This document shows, in pieces, positions 26,811 to 34,087 of a stretch of 34,087 nucleotides of DNA. The stretch comes from Neorhodopirellula pilleata (lineage in GTDB: Bacteria > Planctomycetota > Planctomycetia > Pirellulales > Pirellulaceae). The notes below the pieces were generated by a model that did not search any database, was not told the origin of the DNA, and saw nothing but the letters and a program-made list of their open reading frames with translations. How positions within the stretch are numbered: position 1 is the stretch's first letter; each line of letters starts with the position of its first letter. The translations under genes were made by a program, and so were the position numbers. The stretch lies in the NCBI RefSeq assembly GCF_007859915.1, contig NZ_SJPM01000008.1, forward strand, positions 1 through 34,087. Direction: 5' to 3'.

Positions 26811-26900
26811 TAAACCTAAACCTAAACCTAAACCTAAACCTAAACCTAAACCTAAACCTAAACCTAAACCTAAACCTAAACCTAAACCTAAACCTAAACC
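26811..26900 (+). repeat. Perfect array of 15 TAAACC hexamers
   Basis: Ninety bases of uninterrupted TAAACC repeats (GGTTTA on the other strand). In frames it would encode only Leu-Asn or Leu-Gly dipeptides and is not a gene. It lies between the REP copy at 26747-26782 and the palindrome at 27031-27137. Confidence 0.97.
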
Positions 26901-27030
26901 CGCTTTCCACACGACCAAATTCGTCCCCAAGGTCGGGCTCGTTTGAATTGCATCAACACCCGCCCACAGCGTCTTCGAGTGGATTCGCTGCACTCGTCCT
27001 CGTTCCAGCCCATCCGCCCGCTGGCCGGCC

Positions 27031-27137
27031 TGTTGATTTAGTCGTATACCGAATGACAACAATTAGCCGATGGACGTTAGCCCCGGTTAACGGCCGTGGG
27101 AACCGCCGCTAACGCGGTACGGCTAACTAAATCAACA
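27031..27137. repeat. Nested palindrome (REP/MITE-like element)
   Basis: Three nested arm pairs are visible: TGTTGATTTAGT (27031-27042) with ACTAAATCAACA (27126-27137); TTAGCCG (27063-27069) with CGGCTAA (27120-27126); CGTTAGC (27075-27081) with GCTAACG (27108-27114); and CGGTT with AACCG inside. It could extrude as a cruciform. Such elements are common in Rhodopirellula intergenic DNA. Confidence 0.8.
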
Positions 27138-27218
27138 CGCCGTGGCGCTTCGGGCTTGTATGATTTGGACTTCGGCGGCATGTGAAAACTGCGGAAGGTC
27201 AGTGATAGCTGAGGAGGG

Positions 27219-27249
27219 GTTTAAGTTTAAGTTTTAGTTTAGGTTTAAC
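27219..27249 (-). repeat. Degenerate inverted copy of the hexamer array
   Basis: GTTTAA, GTTTAA, GTTTTAG, TTTAG and GTTTAAC follow one another, an imperfect match to GGTTTA units in the opposite orientation to 26811-26900. It ends 24 bases from the end of the universal-stress gene. Confidence 0.65.
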
Positions 27250-27272
27250 TATTTTGGTAACGGGTAACTTTG

Positions 27273-28211
27273 CTAGCCGGGAACGTGGCCTGGAACGATG
27301 AGGATGGGATGAGGACTTCGACGGATTCGGTCTTGCACGAAACCCTGCGTGAATCGGTCGTCGACTTCCAAGGGCAATACAAGCAGTTGTTGGCCTGGAT
27401 CGGAAAGAGGATTCGGCGGCGCCGTCTCGCCGGCTTGAGGAAGCAGGTGGTAATTCATCTTCATCTCATGAGCGGTGGCGTTCATCGCCGCATGAAGGTT
27501 TTGATGAGTCTTGGTCAAAATCTCGCTGAGCTTGGATGAATCGAATCGCTCACCGGGATGAATCGCCTCGATTAGCGAACGCACGTTCTCGAAATGTTCT
27601 TTCTCGACGACCAAGTTCAACGACACTTCTGCTTGAGGTGCGGCCATGCCGAACGCCCAACCGGCGGCCCGCGATTCCACGTCACATTCGCTGCTGACGA
27701 GCACGCAAACCCGCTTGACGCATTCAGCGAGCGTTTGATCGGTGCGGCGTGTGATTAGCAACGGCACCGGGCAACGCGACAACATCACGTCGATCACTGT
27801 CCCGGCGCTGTCCTGGCCGACGGTCTCGAAAGAGCGTCCGAACGGGCACGGAAGGATGACCAAGTTGACTTGATGTTGTTTGAGCGAATGCAAAATCGCG
27901 TCAAAGGCGTCCCCTTGGATTCGCTCGATCGAGCGGCTGTTTCCGATCTGCCCCACGGCCTCACCGGCCAATCCGGCTCCCTGGCCGACGTTCGCTTCGC
28001 GGGCATCCAGGATCAAAGTCTCGGTGTTGTGTCGCCCACGAAGATAGTCGGCCGATCGGATCGAAGTGAGATCTTGGTCGGACCCGTCGAGCACCAATAA
28101 AATCCGGGCCGGACGGATCGGAGGAATCGGCGCAGCGGAACCGACATGGGCACGTTCGAACAAACGCATCGCATCGTCAACTTCGCGGTCCAAGTCGTTG
28201 GTTTGGTCCAT
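27273..28211 (-). CDS. Tandem universal-stress-protein (UspA-like) domain protein
   Basis: A 312-residue cytoplasmic protein from the ATG at 28209-28211. The first Usp-like domain (about 35-165) begins ARILLVLDGSDQD and ends with CPVPLLITR after a GQDSAGTVIDVML motif that resembles the nucleotide-binding loop. The second (about 170-310) starts KRVCVLVSSECD and ends HPILIVPG and is more divergent. The gene begins 4 bases after the transporter stop codon, with no clear ribosome-binding site of its own, so translation is probably coupled. A regulatory partner of the transporter is a reasonable inference. Confidence 0.88.
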   Translation of the reverse strand: MDQTNDLDREVDDAMRLFERAHVGSAAPIPPIRPARILLVLDGSDQDLTSIRSADYLRGRHNTETLILDAREANVGQGAGLAGEAVGQIGNSRSIERIQGDAFDAILHSLKQHQVNLVILPCPFGRSFETVGQDSAGTVIDVMLSRCPVPLLITRRTDQTLAECVKRVCVLVSSECDVESRAAGWAFGMAAPQAEVSLNLVVEKEHFENVRSLIEAIHPGERFDSSKLSEILTKTHQNLHAAMNATAHEMKMNYHLLPQAGETAPPNPLSDPGQQLLVLPLEVDDRFTQGFVQDRIRRSPHPILIVPGHVPG

Positions 28212-28215
28212 AGGG

Positions 28216-29613
28216 TCAGGTAGGGTTAAGGGCTTCGAGCGACGGGATCCATCCGCTACTGTGCAACCACAGCACGTACAGAATCGCGCCAGTGATTTGA
28301 AACAACATGATACCACCGCCGAGTTTCAGAAACGTTCCCCAACCGACGTGAACGCCGGCTTCTTTTTTCAACGCATAGATCGCGATCACACATGAGATCG
28401 ATCCGATCGGCGTTCCGTTGCCACCCAAGTTGCAGCATATGACCAGCGTCCACCACAGCGGTTCGGCGGGGACTCCTGCGGGGCCACCGGTCACGTCTTG
28501 GACGATCGGGATCAACGTCGCGGCGACCGGGATGTTGTCGACGATCGAACTGGCAACCGCTGAAAAGACGCCCATCAGTGGCACCAACAACTCGATTCGA
28601 TTGTCGGACAATGCGACCACTTGTTCGGCCACCCACTTGAGTGCCCCGGTCTGTTTGACGCAACCGATGATGATGAACAGCCCCATGAAAAACAGAATCA
28701 CGGTCCAGTTGACTTTGCCGATCGCATCCTCGACGCCTTTGCCTGAGAACAACAGCGCGGCGGTCGCGCCGGCCATGGCGATGAAGTCCATTCCGACATG
28801 CAAGGGTTGGGCCAGCGCGAAACCGCAAACGGTGCCCAGCAAAATGATCGCGCTACGAAACAGCACGCGGCGGTCTTCGACCATCGCCCAAGGGTCGAAT
28901 CCCTCGATCTGATACTTCAATGCCGCTTTGTCTTCGACGGACTGTTTCCAAGGCAGATCATTTCGAAAGAAGATCCGCAAACCGATGATGGCGATCACAA
29001 GGCTGACGACGGCGTACGGCAATGACACTTGCAAAAACTGCACATAAGGAATTTCGGCAGCCGTCCCAATCATGATGTTCGGCAGACCGCTGGCGAACGT
29101 AGCGATCGCGCCGCTGTTGGCGCACACCGCGACCGACAACAACAACGGCATCGGCTTGTAACCGAGTGACCGGCAGATCACCAACACCAGCGAACTGAGG
29201 ATCAACATCGCCGGCACAATGGTCAGCACACTGACGAACAGGAACGTGACAACGCACAACGTGATGAACAAACGCTTCGCTTGACCTCCCGTCAAACGCA
29301 CGATCCACATGCTGATGAAGTGAAACAGTCCACTCTTGCCGACCACGTCGACGAGGATCCCGGTGCCGATGATCACACCAAAGATGTTCAAGTCTTCTTT
29401 GAGGAAGTCGTAAATCTTGGGGTACTCAAACAGCCCCATCGCGATGCTGAGGATGATCAGGACGGCTGCACCACAGAGCGCCGCGACGGTCTTATGAAAC
29501 CGTTCAATGGCAACGCCGACGTAAGTCGCCATCATCACGAGTGCAAACAGGATCATCACCCAAGCCGGTGACGAGGCGACAGGCATCTCGGTCAGCGAAG
29601 CGGCGAGCATCAT
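28216..29613 (-). CDS. ArsB/NhaD-type (SLC13-like) ion transporter
   Basis: A 465-residue integral inner-membrane protein with about 11-12 hydrophobic helices in two halves. Family features are GIGTGILVDVVGKSGLF-like sequence in the first half, VCANSGAIATFASGLPNIMIG (the discontinuous-helix substrate loop, residues about 162-182), SSIVDNIPVAATLIP and CCNLGGNGTPIGS in the second. These fit the ion-transporter superfamily that includes ArsB, NhaD Na+/H+ antiporters and citrate or dicarboxylate carriers. The Asn-x-Thr-Pro-Ile-Gly loop is conserved. The substrate cannot be settled from the sequence. AAGGA lies before the first ATG. It is followed by the coupled Usp gene. Confidence 0.92.
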   Translation of the reverse strand: MMLAASLTEMPVASSPAWVMILFALVMMATYVGVAIERFHKTVAALCGAAVLIILSIAMGLFEYPKIYDFLKEDLNIFGVIIGTGILVDVVGKSGLFHFISMWIVRLTGGQAKRLFITLCVVTFLFVSVLTIVPAMLILSSLVLVICRSLGYKPMPLLLSVAVCANSGAIATFASGLPNIMIGTAAEIPYVQFLQVSLPYAVVSLVIAIIGLRIFFRNDLPWKQSVEDKAALKYQIEGFDPWAMVEDRRVLFRSAIILLGTVCGFALAQPLHVGMDFIAMAGATAALLFSGKGVEDAIGKVNWTVILFFMGLFIIIGCVKQTGALKWVAEQVVALSDNRIELLVPLMGVFSAVASSIVDNIPVAATLIPIVQDVTGGPAGVPAEPLWWTLVICCNLGGNGTPIGSISCVIAIYALKKEAGVHVGWGTFLKLGGGIMLFQITGAILYVLWLHSSGWIPSLEALNPT

Positions 29614-29976
29614 CCGTAATCCTTCGATTGAGGCGTTTAAAGTAAATCAAGCTCCGTGGATACTCCCGAATCGCAAGCGTTCAAGATGCGCCTTTTTCGA
29701 GGCTTCCCCAAAACTGGCTTGACGTCGGAAAATGAGCCCAACCGATGCAGCGATCTTTGAAACATCACCCTGTGAGGAAGAACCCGCGAAGGTCATCTTC
29801 GACCAATCCGCCGGTTCGCTCAAGAGGTTCATCGTCAAGACGCCCGATACAAACCTGACGGTCCGTCTTTACCCGGCGGTCTTTCTTTTGGTACGCACCT
29901 AGTTCCGACACATCGCTCGCCCGTTCGAGCCGGTTTCTCCATCGCCCGCCACATTCGAAACAGGAAACGATTTCTG
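29614..29976. other. Divergent intergenic region
   Basis: It separates the transporter gene from the secreted-protein gene and must hold both promoters. No frame looks coding, and no convincing promoter or repeat is visible. AGGAAAC (29961-29967) serves the plus-strand gene. Confidence 0.5.
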
Positions 29977-31158
29977 ATGAGCAAGATGCTTCGAATTCGT
30001 TCGGTTTGGTCCTTAACACTGCTTTTTGCGATGCTCAATGCGACGACGATCGCGACCGCGGATGGTCCATCGCTGCTACGGATGTTCTCTCGCGGCGAGC
30101 GGATCGAAGCGGATGCATCCAAACCGTACCTGCTCACCCAAGAAGACGGTCCGTGGATGATTTTAGCACACACGTTTCTCGGCCCCGGATCGCAAGAACG
30201 TGCCGAACGATTGGTCATGGAAATTCGTCGCGACTTGAATTTGCCCGCGTTCTTGTACGAGAAGGAAATTGACTTTTCCGGCGAAGTGAATCCGGGGTCG
30301 CCGATCCAGCGAACCGGCGGCGCGGCGGCCTTTCAGCGAAAGATGCGGTACGCCAACGAAATCCGTTACGAAGCTCACGCGGTCTTGGTCGGCGAATACG
30401 ACACCGCCGAACACCCACGAGTTGAGAGTGACCTGGAGAAGATCAAAACCGCGCAATGTGGTGTTTTCGGCGATGAAAAAGAGATGGCTGCGGAAACCGA
30501 TATCCGTAATCCGGTCACGGCGGTCAAAGCCCTGCATCATCGACTCGTCAAGAAAATGGGTGACCCTAAACTCGGAGCGATGGGCAACGCATTCTTGACC
30601 CGCAATCCGATGTTGCCCGAAGACTTCTTTCAAGCCCCTGAAGTCGATGCGTTTGTTCGACACTTGAACGAAGGCAAGACGCACAGCCTGATTGACGAGT
30701 GCCCGGGAAAATACACGGTCGTGGTTCGGACATTCTCCGGTTTTAATACGATCGTCGACGGCAAGAAAGACAAAACATTCGAGCCCAGTGGCGAGCGACT
30801 CGATCGCTGTGCCGCCGATGCCGCCGAAATGGTTCGGCTGTTGCGAAAAGAAGGGGTCGAGGCATATCAATTTCACGACCGAACGCAATCGATCGTGACG
30901 ATCGGCAGTTTCGAAAACCTGGGACGCGAACTACCCGGCGGCGGGTTCGAGTACGACGCACCGATCCTCGCGGTGATGAACGAGTACCGAGCCTTCAACA
31001 TCGACGCGAACTTGGCCAATCAAGTCAAACAGAAAACGACTCAAGGCGTTCCCGTCAAATGTGTCGCGGAGCGATTCCCCTTCGACGTCCAACCGATGCC
31101 GATCAGCGTACCTAAGCCGAGCAAGCGAAGTCTTTACAGTGCCGCTATGGGGCGTTGA
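29977..31158 (+). CDS. Exported protein of unknown function
   Basis: A 393-residue product with a clear signal peptide (MSKMLRIRSVWSLTLLFAML ... ATA, cleavage near residue 28) and no other membrane segment, so it is periplasmic or secreted. AGGAAAC precedes the ATG. Two alpha/beta segments start with similar aromatic strand patterns (GPWMILAHTFLGPGSQERAERLVMEIRRDLNLPAFLY at about 58-93 and GKYTVVVRTFSGFNT ... AAEMVRLLRKEGVEAYQFHDRTQSIVTIGSF at about 245-310), reminiscent of SPOR-like folds. This internal duplication is my reading. No catalytic motif is evident. Relatives are probably planctomycete-specific. Confidence 0.85.
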   Translation: MSKMLRIRSVWSLTLLFAMLNATTIATADGPSLLRMFSRGERIEADASKPYLLTQEDGPWMILAHTFLGPGSQERAERLVMEIRRDLNLPAFLYEKEIDFSGEVNPGSPIQRTGGAAAFQRKMRYANEIRYEAHAVLVGEYDTAEHPRVESDLEKIKTAQCGVFGDEKEMAAETDIRNPVTAVKALHHRLVKKMGDPKLGAMGNAFLTRNPMLPEDFFQAPEVDAFVRHLNEGKTHSLIDECPGKYTVVVRTFSGFNTIVDGKKDKTFEPSGERLDRCAADAAEMVRLLRKEGVEAYQFHDRTQSIVTIGSFENLGRELPGGGFEYDAPILAVMNEYRAFNIDANLANQVKQKTTQGVPVKCVAERFPFDVQPMPISVPKPSKRSLYSAAMGR

Positions 31159-31176
31159 GCAAACCGGCCGTAACGA

Positions 31177-32298
<1,122 letters not shown>

Positions 32299-32316
32299 GG
32301 ATTCTTCATCGGTCGT

Positions 32317-33054
32317 TCATGCCGGGATCGGTCCGGAGACGATCGCGTTGGTCCCTCCCCCCTCATCGGATTCGATTTGCAGTTCCCAGCCGACCGCTTC
32401 GGCCCGCCCGCGGACCCAATCCAATCCATGTCGGGTTGTCTTATCGAGAGCATCGGGATTGAAGCCGGAGCCGTCGTCGCGAACTTCGATTCGAACGCCT
32501 TGATCGGTTTGAATCGCATCCACGATGATCTGATTGGCGTTGGCATGGCGGACGGCGTTTCGGACCAACTCCGTGACGATGCGATAGATTGCCGCTCCCG
32601 TCGGTTCATCCAAACGTCCCGCCATAATCGATTCGGGCGGATCACCGACGAGGCAAGGCCAGGCAATATGGGGGCCTGCGGGGTCGTTCGATGAGCCTGG
32701 TTCGCCCGCCGAAGCGATGCCACTTTCGCCCGAGACGGCCAGACCGCTTCGAACAAGTACTTCCTCGATGAACTCCCACGCCGCGCGAAGGGGATCGCGA
32801 ACGGCCGATTCGGGGTATGAGATCGCATTCATCAGATCCCGAGCGATCTGACGCGACCGATCCACCCAGTCGGCTGCATCCTTCAGGGTTGCACTTAGCT
32901 CGTCGTCGCGACGACGCAACTGCGACAACTTGGCCGCCGTCGCGTACAGGTAGGGCAACAACCCGTCGTGAATTTCCGATGCGATTTGCTGCCGCTCACG
33001 TTCGACCGCGATCGCGATGCGACGCTCGAGATCAGGCGTGTCGTGGGAACTCAG
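32317..33054 (-). CDS. Sensor-less histidine kinase (HisKA_3/NarX type), probable CTG start
   Basis: A 245-residue soluble kinase. The phosphoacceptor motif ERERQQIASEIHDGLLPYL puts His29 upstream of every ATG, GTG or TTG of the frame. The frame is closed by TAG at 33055-33057, so the only practical start is CTG at 33052-33054, which overlaps the STAS stop as CTGA. The ATPase domain has the N box ELVRNAVRHA (about 162-171), DDGSGF (about 193), GLDWVRGRAEAVG (about 211) and GGGT (about 232). There is no membrane helix or PAS/GAF sensor domain, so its signal must come from a partner, perhaps the STAS protein. No response regulator gene is adjacent. It could alternatively act as an anti-sigma-type kinase. 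Confidence 0.85.
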   Translation of the reverse strand: MSSHDTPDLERRIAIAVERERQQIASEIHDGLLPYLYATAAKLSQLRRRDDELSATLKDAADWVDRSRQIARDLMNAISYPESAVRDPLRAAWEFIEEVLVRSGLAVSGESGIASAGEPGSSNDPAGPHIAWPCLVGDPPESIMAGRLDEPTGAAIYRIVTELVRNAVRHANANQIIVDAIQTDQGVRIEVRDDGSGFNPDALDKTTRHGLDWVRGRAEAVGWELQIESDEGGGTNAIVSGPIPA

Positions 33055-33416
33055 CTAAACCACCCTTTTTTGTCGAAACTGGAGATCGCTTTTTCTTCGG
33101 TGTCTTGGATGTCGAACAGCTTGTTCAGTTTTGTGATCTTGAAAACTTCCATCACGTTCGGCGAAACCTGACAAAACTTCAACGCCACACCTTGAGCTTT
33201 GCAGTGTTTGTTGAGCATCACCAACTTGGTGATCATCGCCGAAGACATGAACGACACACCACTGAAGTTCAGCACCATTCGCTTGTGTGCCGCTGACGGA
33301 ACGGCTTCCTTGAGTTCGCGACCGATCAATTCGATCCTTTGGCTGTCGAGGATTTTCACGTCGGTGAAACCAACCACAAGGACGTCCCCCTGCATTTGGC
33401 TAGTGATCGAAGACAT
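33051..33416 (-). CDS. STAS-domain protein (anti-sigma factor antagonist type)
   Basis: A 121-residue single STAS domain from the ATG at 33414-33416; a longer upstream frame has no family support. The strand-helix pattern DVLVVGFTDVKILDSQRIELIG, then KRMVLNFSGVSFMSSAMITKLVML, matches SpoIIAA/RsbV proteins. Ser58 or Ser59 falls at the phosphorylation position of the family (the DSSG loop, here MSSA). These proteins switch partners depending on phosphorylation. The gene overlaps the kinase gene by four bases and probably leads an operon with it and moxR. Confidence 0.9.
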   Translation of the reverse strand: MSSITSQMQGDVLVVGFTDVKILDSQRIELIGRELKEAVPSAAHKRMVLNFSGVSFMSSAMITKLVMLNKHCKAQGVALKFCQVSPNVMEVFKITKLNKLFDIQDTEEKAISSFDKKGWFS

Positions 33417-33777
33417 TCTCAAATTCCCAATAAATAATTGAAGAGGGGGGAGTATGAACGGGGGGCATGGAAGGGCATCGTTCCCTTCGAGGAAAAGTTT
33501 ACCCGCCCGAGAAGCGGACGACAATCGTTCCAACTGCATTACGCGTCTGGGTGAAAAACGTCCAGGTTGATTCGCCGAGCAACAGGAATTCACCTTGAGT
33601 GAGAGCAACCTGATCACTATGATGCTGCCTTCCGAACCCACGTTGCGGAATATTGAATTCCTTTGACCTGGACTTTTGGGAACATAATTCCCCTTTGGGT
33701 CGTAATTCCAAGTGTAAATGCCCCGCCGATACAGGTCGCTTGGCTGAATTTATTTATGCGGCTACGCCGCAAAGATA

Positions 33778-33854
33778 CAAGCCCGATGCGCAAGCGAGTG
33801 GAGTCGCTGGTATTGCGAAGTTTGGAGTGGATTCCCTCGCTCGCGCGTTTTGAA
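33778..33854. repeat. Degenerate REP-like palindrome
   Basis: AGCCCGATGCGCAAGCGAG on the left and CCCTCGCTCGCGCG on the right are imperfect inverted partners. The element resembles the better-preserved palindrome that follows. Confidence 0.55.
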
Positions 33855-33884
33855 GTTGCGCTTTTGCCTGTGGCATTGGTTTAT

Positions 33885-33951
33885 CGTAACCCGACGCGTA
33901 AGCGAGGGATGAGTCAATATCAATTATCCCTCGCTTACGCAGCGGGTTACG
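33885..33951. repeat. REP-like palindrome with 26-bp arms
   Basis: The arm 33885-33910 (begins CGTAACCCGACGCGTAAGCG) is nearly the exact reverse complement of 33926-33951, around a 15-base loop. Flanking GTTGCG and CGCAAC extend the symmetry. This is a typical planctomycete intergenic repeat. The rest of 33417-33777 holds the leader of the STAS gene and no other feature I can support. Confidence 0.85.
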
Positions 33952-34003
33952 AAAAAAACGCAACTGGTATGTTGCTCTCTTAACAAAAACAAAGAAAGCA
34001 AAA

Positions 34004-34068
34004 GTCATCTGGACCACTGTGGGGAAGCTACCAGTTGTTTTTCCCACTCTAGCAGAGGCCCAGATGAC
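34004..34068. repeat. Short inverted repeat at the right edge
   Basis: GTCATCTGG (34004-34012) and CCAGATGAC (34060-34068) are perfect inverted partners, with GTGGGGAA and TTCCCAC inside. It may be a hairpin, or an end of an insertion sequence that continues outside the window. Confidence 0.5.
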
Positions 34069-34087
34069 CACTCTTAGTCCAACCCAA
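34064..34087 (+). CDS. Possible start of a gene running off the window
   Basis: An ATG at 34064, preceded by AGAGG at 34053-34057, opens a frame of eight codons (MTTLSPTQ) to the window edge. The surrounding inverted repeat would suit a transposase gene, but eight codons cannot identify a product. Confidence 0.2.

Noticed and set aside
26811..26900. A CRISPR array
   Set aside because: The repeats are six bases long without spacers, and no cas gene is in the window.
26786..27112. Open frames of Leu-Asn or Leu-Gly dipeptides on both strands
   Set aside because: They are translations of the TAAACC hexamer array and lack protein-like sequence outside it.

Overview
The window reads as chromosomal DNA of a planctomycete, most likely a Pirellulaceae member of the Rhodopirellula type. 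The evidence is an ECF sigma factor next to a giant-type Ser/Thr kinase with WD40 repeats, a 3684-residue exported protein with the planctomycete/verrucomicrobial LEPR-like N-terminal motif (FETLEKRNLLA) and dockerin repeats, a Ser/Thr kinase fused to an Hsp70-like region, GTG/TTG starts with few Shine-Dalgarno sequences, and palindromic intergenic repeats. The tmRNA tag reads AEENFALAA. The genus is an inference.

Bases 1-120 hold the end of a chromosomal gene. From about 195 to 18679 the sequence looks like a genomic island inserted at the 3' end of the tmRNA gene ssrA. A 15-bp copy of the ssrA end (195-209) matches the real ssrA end (18665-18679). A UUCG-loop terminator next to the left copy (155-190) looks like the original ssrA terminator pushed 18.5 kb away, and the island supplies a new hairpin directly after ssrA. 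A 15-bp motif repeats about 100-150 bp inside each end. A decayed tyrosine-integrase gene lies next to ssrA. The left part of the island is a gene graveyard: mntR with an amber codon, a nucleotidyltransferase-like C-terminus and a transposase scrap. The intact cargo is an ECF sigma factor gene, a kinase gene with an anti-sigma-like zinc finger, and, divergent from them, the giant surface protein gene. Together they suggest a signalling unit controlling a surface or adhesion protein.

From 18664 to 19042 lies ssrA itself. Beyond it is ordinary-looking chromosome: a small conserved-type gene, the kinase-Hsp70 fusion, hemC (TTG start), a secreted glutathione peroxidase, an SDR oxidoreductase, a small membrane protein, a repeat-rich intergenic region (15 perfect copies of a telomere-like hexamer, a nested palindrome and an inverted degenerate array), a universal-stress protein gene translationally coupled to an ArsB/NhaD-type transporter, and a secreted protein of unknown function.

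The right end carries a minus-strand gene set: STAS protein, sensor-less histidine kinase and MoxR ATPase. The kinase gene appears to start at a CTG overlapping the STAS stop. The last 650 bp hold REP-like palindromes and possibly the first codons of another gene.
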